Below, piece by piece: positions 61,349-64,000 of a stretch of DNA of 64,000 nt (its first letter is position 1; the number at the start of each line of letters is the position of its first letter). The notes under the pieces are model-generated. The model saw only the letters and a list, made by a program, of their open reading frames with translations, searched no databases and had not been told where the DNA came from. A program made the translations under genes and the position numbers. Source of the DNA: Flavobacteriaceae bacterium (GTDB lineage Bacteria > Bacteroidota > Bacteroidia > Flavobacteriales > Flavobacteriaceae); NCBI GenBank assembly GCA_947457255.1, contig CANGUZ010000001.1, forward strand, positions 62,001 to 126,000, given 5' to 3'.

Positions 61349-64000
61349 ATGAAAAAATTAATACAACTCTTACTCTTAGTGATTAGTGTAAATTGTTTCT
61401 CGCAAGCAATTACAGTTAATACTAGCACCTACACTGTACCGCAATTAGTAAATACAGTATTAATAAACTCTCCATGTGTGTCAGCAACAAATGTATCATC
61501 AAGTACTGGTGCAAACTTTGGATCTTCTAACGGAATAGGATATTTTACAAATACTAATCCAAAATTCCCAATGAAATCTGGGGTTATTTTAAGTACTGGT
61601 GCTGTCGCCAGTGCTATTGGCCCAAATAAATCTGAATTGAATGAAGGAGCTGTAAATTGGCCAGGAGATTCTGACTTAGAAAAAATATTATTTCAATCTG
61701 GAATTACAATGAAATCGACCAATGCAACAGTTTTAGAATTCGATTTTACACCAATATCGCCATCCTTTAGTTTTGAATTCCTTTTTGCCTCCGAAGAATA
61801 TGGAAATTTTCAATGTCAGTTTTCAGACGCATTTGCCTTTTTATTAACCGATATGAGCACCGGAATTACTACAAACTTAGCTGTAGTTCCTAATACAAAT
61901 CAGCCTATATCGGTTATCACGATAAGAGATTACTTATACAATTCTTCTTGTCCGTCAGCAAATGTGGAATATTTTGGAAGTTTTAATGGTGATTCTGCTG
62001 CTAACGGATCTGCAACTAACTTTAATGGACAAACCAAATTATTAAATGCGTCAGCACTATTAAAACCAAATACCCCATATCATATTAAGTTAGTTATTGC
62101 AGACCGAACTGATGGTGGGTCAGATTCAGCTATTTTTATTGCTTCGGATACTTTTAACATAGGACAAGATGTTTTAGGTCAAGATTTAACAGTTGCTAAC
62201 CAATCTGCAATATGCTTTGGTGATACTAAAACAATAAATACAAATCTTAGCCCATTAGAATACAATTTCAAATGGACAAGAAATGGAACTGTAATTCCTG
62301 GAAAAACCACCGAATCATTAACTGTTGATAAAGGCGGAGTTTACGGAGTTACTTATGAAAAAAAATCGAAAAGTTGCGAAGCTATAACTGATTTAGTTAC
62401 AGTTGAATTTTATCCACAATTTGTAACTAGAAACCCTGTTAATTTAGTTAAATGCGATACAGGGGCTGTAACTTACTTATATGACTTATCTTTAAATACT
62501 GGAACTATTAAAACAGGATTAAATCCATTAACAGAAGTAAGTTATCACAAAAGCATTTCTGATGCAACTTCTTCTTTAGATGCATTACCATCAATTTATA
62601 ATGGTACACCTGGTGAAACTGTATTTGTAAGAATTAAAAATCATAATAATCCTTGTTTTATTGTAAAATCGTTTAGATTATTAACAAGTCCAGCTCCTAG
62701 TGCAAAACAACCTGATGACGTGTACGAATGTGCTAGAGAAATTGGTTCTAATAGAGCAATATTTAGACTTTTTAAACAAAATTTTTACATCCTAAACGGA
62801 CAGTCGACTGCGTCATATAAAGTAAATTACTATTCTTCTCAGGACAACGCAAATAATGGAGTTAATCCTATCAATTTTAATCAAGAAATATTAGTTGATA
62901 ATACAACTATTTATGCTCGAGTAGATAATGTAAATGACAACTCTTGCTATGCTTTTACAAGTTTTAAAGTTTTTGTAAAACCATTACCTCCTGTTGATAA
63001 ATTAGAAAACGTTCTTGGCTGTAATAGTTTTGCCCTACCCCTATTAACTAATGGTGATTATTATACTGGAACAAACGGTACTGGAACAAAACTTTTAGCC
63101 GGTGATATTATAAACGAAACGAAAACTATAACTATTTTTAATAAACCAGATCCTTTGGGTTGTTCTTCATCAACTAGTTTCAAAATTACAATTATTGATT
63201 CAGAAAATGAAGTCCCAAAAGGAGGTACTTATTGTGGAAAATATACGCTACCTACTATTGCTTATGGAAATTATTTTACTGAAGCAAATGGAAAAGGAAC
63301 TAAAATTCCTTTCGGAACTTCAATAACGACTACCCAAACAATTTACTTTTATTTTTTAAGCACAACTTATCCTTTTTGTGAATTAAATCTGAGCTTTACT
63401 GCAACTATTATACCTGGGCAAGAAGTTGAAACATTTAAAAATGAATTTGATTGTACCTCTTATACATTGCCTCAATTAAACGTTGGAAATTATTTTACCC
63501 AACCTAAAGGAAGTGGAACTAAATTAGATGCTGGTACAATAATTACAACTTCCCAACGAATATACGTTTTTTCAACGACTGGTTCTCCAAATTATTGTAA
63601 CTCAGAAAGTTCATTTCAAGTAATTATTGGATTTGATTTTCCTAGTGAAATTGAGCAATGCGGAAGTTACAAGCTACCTGTTTTACCTATAGGAAAATAC
63701 TATTCAGAACCAGGAGGATTAGGGAATAGTATTCCGGCGGGGTCACTTATTTCTGAAGATAAAAAGATATATGTATTTGTACCAAGTAATAGTTCTCCAA
63801 ATTGTACCGACAACTATAGTTTTACTGTTAGTATTGGTCAGCCTAAAATTGATGATTTAGAAAATGTTGTTGCGTGTGAAAGCTATACGCTTCCAATACT
63901 TACGAGTGGCAATTATTATTCGGGATCTAATGAAACTGGAGTAATGCTTAATGCTGGTGATAAAATAACAACCTCAAAAACAATTTATATATTTAAAAGA
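61349..64000 (+). CDS. Choice-of-anchor-L surface protein with tandem repeats, C-terminus beyond the window
   Basis: The frame is open from ATG 61349 to the right edge (884 codons seen). The signal peptide ends NCFSQ. A choice-of-anchor-L domain covers about 20-270 (LVNTVLINSPCV, GVILSTGAV, FLFASEEYGNF, IVIADRTDGGSDSAIF-like). After an Ig-like part, at least five repeats begin with a cysteine near 63020, 63233, 63452, 63659 and 63875, so the unit is 69-73 residues. Each reads C-x-x-(F/Y)-x-L-P...G-x-Y-(Y/F)-(T/S)...G-(T)...G..I....IY.F. Such proteins are T9SS type B clients in flavobacteria; that sorting domain would be beyond the edge. Confidence 0.88.
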   Translation, partial: MKKLIQLLLLVISVNCFSQAITVNTSTYTVPQLVNTVLINSPCVSATNVSSSTGANFGSSNGIGYFTNTNPKFPMKSGVILSTGAVASAIGPNKSELNEGAVNWPGDSDLEKILFQSGITMKSTNATVLEFDFTPISPSFSFEFLFASEEYGNFQCQFSDAFAFLLTDMSTGITTNLAVVPNTNQPISVITIRDYLYNSSCPSANVEYFGSFNGDSAANGSATNFNGQTKLLNASALLKPNTPYHIKLVIADRTDGGSDSAIFIASDTFNIGQDVLGQDLTVANQSAICFGDTKTINTNLSPLEYNFKWTRNGTVIPGKTTESLTVDKGGVYGVTYEKKSKSCEAITDLVTVEFYPQFVTRNPVNLVKCDTGAVTYLYDLSLNTGTIKTGLNPLTEVSYHKSISDATSSLDALPSIYNGTPGETVFVRIKNHNNPCFIVKSFRLLTSPAPSAKQPDDVYECAREIGSNRAIFRLFKQNFYILNGQSTASYKVNYYSSQDNANNGVNPINFNQEILVDNTTIYARVDNVNDNSCYAFTSFKVFVKPLPPVDKLENVLGCNSFALPLLTNGDYYTGTNGTGTKLLAGDIINETKTITIFNKPDPLGCSSSTSFKITIIDSENEVPKGGTYCGKYTLPTIAYGNYFTEANGKGTKIPFGTSITTTQTIYFYFLSTTYPFCELNLSFTATIIPGQEVETFKNEFDCTSYTLPQLNVGNYFTQPKGSGTKLDAGTIITTSQRIYVFSTTGSPNYCNSESSFQVIIGFDFPSEIEQCGSYKLPVLPIGKYYSEPGGLGNSIPAGSLISEDKKIYVFVPSNSSPNCTDNYSFTVSIGQPKIDDLENVVACESYTLPILTSGNYYSGSNETGVMLNAGDKITTSKTIYIFKR

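Noticed and set aside
1-64000. tRNA, rRNA, CRISPR arrays, tmRNA, SRP RNA
   Set aside because: No cloverleaf with a GTTCRANNC loop, no rRNA cores, no regularly spaced repeats and no SRP GGAA-tetraloop helix were seen in gaps; TTCGAA hits were all inside coding sequence.

Overview
The window looks like one contiguous chromosomal stretch of a Flavobacterium-like member of the Bacteroidota. The DNA is AT-rich, genes lack Shine-Dalgarno leaders, and several starts are preceded by the Bacteroidota -7 box TAnnTTTG. Several proteins end in type IX secretion (T9SS) sorting domains, and the housekeeping genes have flavobacterial domain architectures. I saw no rRNA, tRNA, CRISPR array, transposase or integrase. 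Two very large secreted proteins run off the window edges: an adhesin-like protein with fibronectin III units at the left, and a choice-of-anchor-L protein with about 70-residue repeats at the right.

Layout. 1-7 kb: the truncated adhesin, an orphan gene, a PLP aminotransferase, an intergenic palindromic repeat and a 2,4-dienoyl-CoA reductase. 7-12.4 kb: a compact + strand block parA-parB-DUF5683-dapB-lepB-wbqC (chromosome partitioning, lysine/peptidoglycan precursor, protein export). 12.4-13.2 kb: an AbiEii-type toxin-antitoxin pair. 13.2-20.4 kb: a - strand block with an EEP-family protein, two rhomboid proteases, mutL, a YoeB-type toxin-antitoxin pair, ribH and a membrane-anchored TPR protein. 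20.5-33.2 kb: recF, a rhodanese-thioredoxin fusion, DUF2461, a glycosyltransferase, asnB, murB, a second glycosyltransferase, an ECF sigma factor, a TonB-type protein, an MFS transporter, lipA and gapA. 33-43.3 kb: a TPR hybrid histidine kinase, purine nucleoside phosphorylase, an orphan secreted protein, lpxK, a Nif3-like protein, a coiled-coil protein, an alpha/beta hydrolase and rluF. 53-61 kb: folD, ffh, a tight six-gene secreted/redox operon, and argS.

The most striking region is 43.3-52.8 kb. It is bracketed by a direct repeat of the last 140 bases of rluF. The first 29 bases of the two copies are identical and the remaining 111 differ at 21 positions without gaps. This is the pattern expected when an element integrates into the 3' end of a gene, supplies a replacement end and displaces the original one. 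The segment carries only accessory genes: a lipoprotein, a soluble TPR hybrid kinase, a T9SS leucine-rich-repeat protein, a LytTR response regulator and its LytS-like TPR kinase, plus long non-coding stretches. Two of its promoters share a 42-bp element (40 of 42 identical) containing two ATCGAATTCT direct repeats 20 bp apart, placed at the same distance from a -7 box. One drives the LytS-LytTR(-T9SS protein) operon and the other the lipoprotein. I read this as a small transferred signalling island with its own regulon, possibly undescribed.

A second candidate system is the operon at 55.6-59.1 kb: ankyrin protein, DOMON-like T9SS protein, membrane-anchored OB-fold protein, DUF5777 outer-membrane barrel, cytochrome-c lipoprotein and YceI protein. 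It looks like an envelope redox or ligand-handling module.
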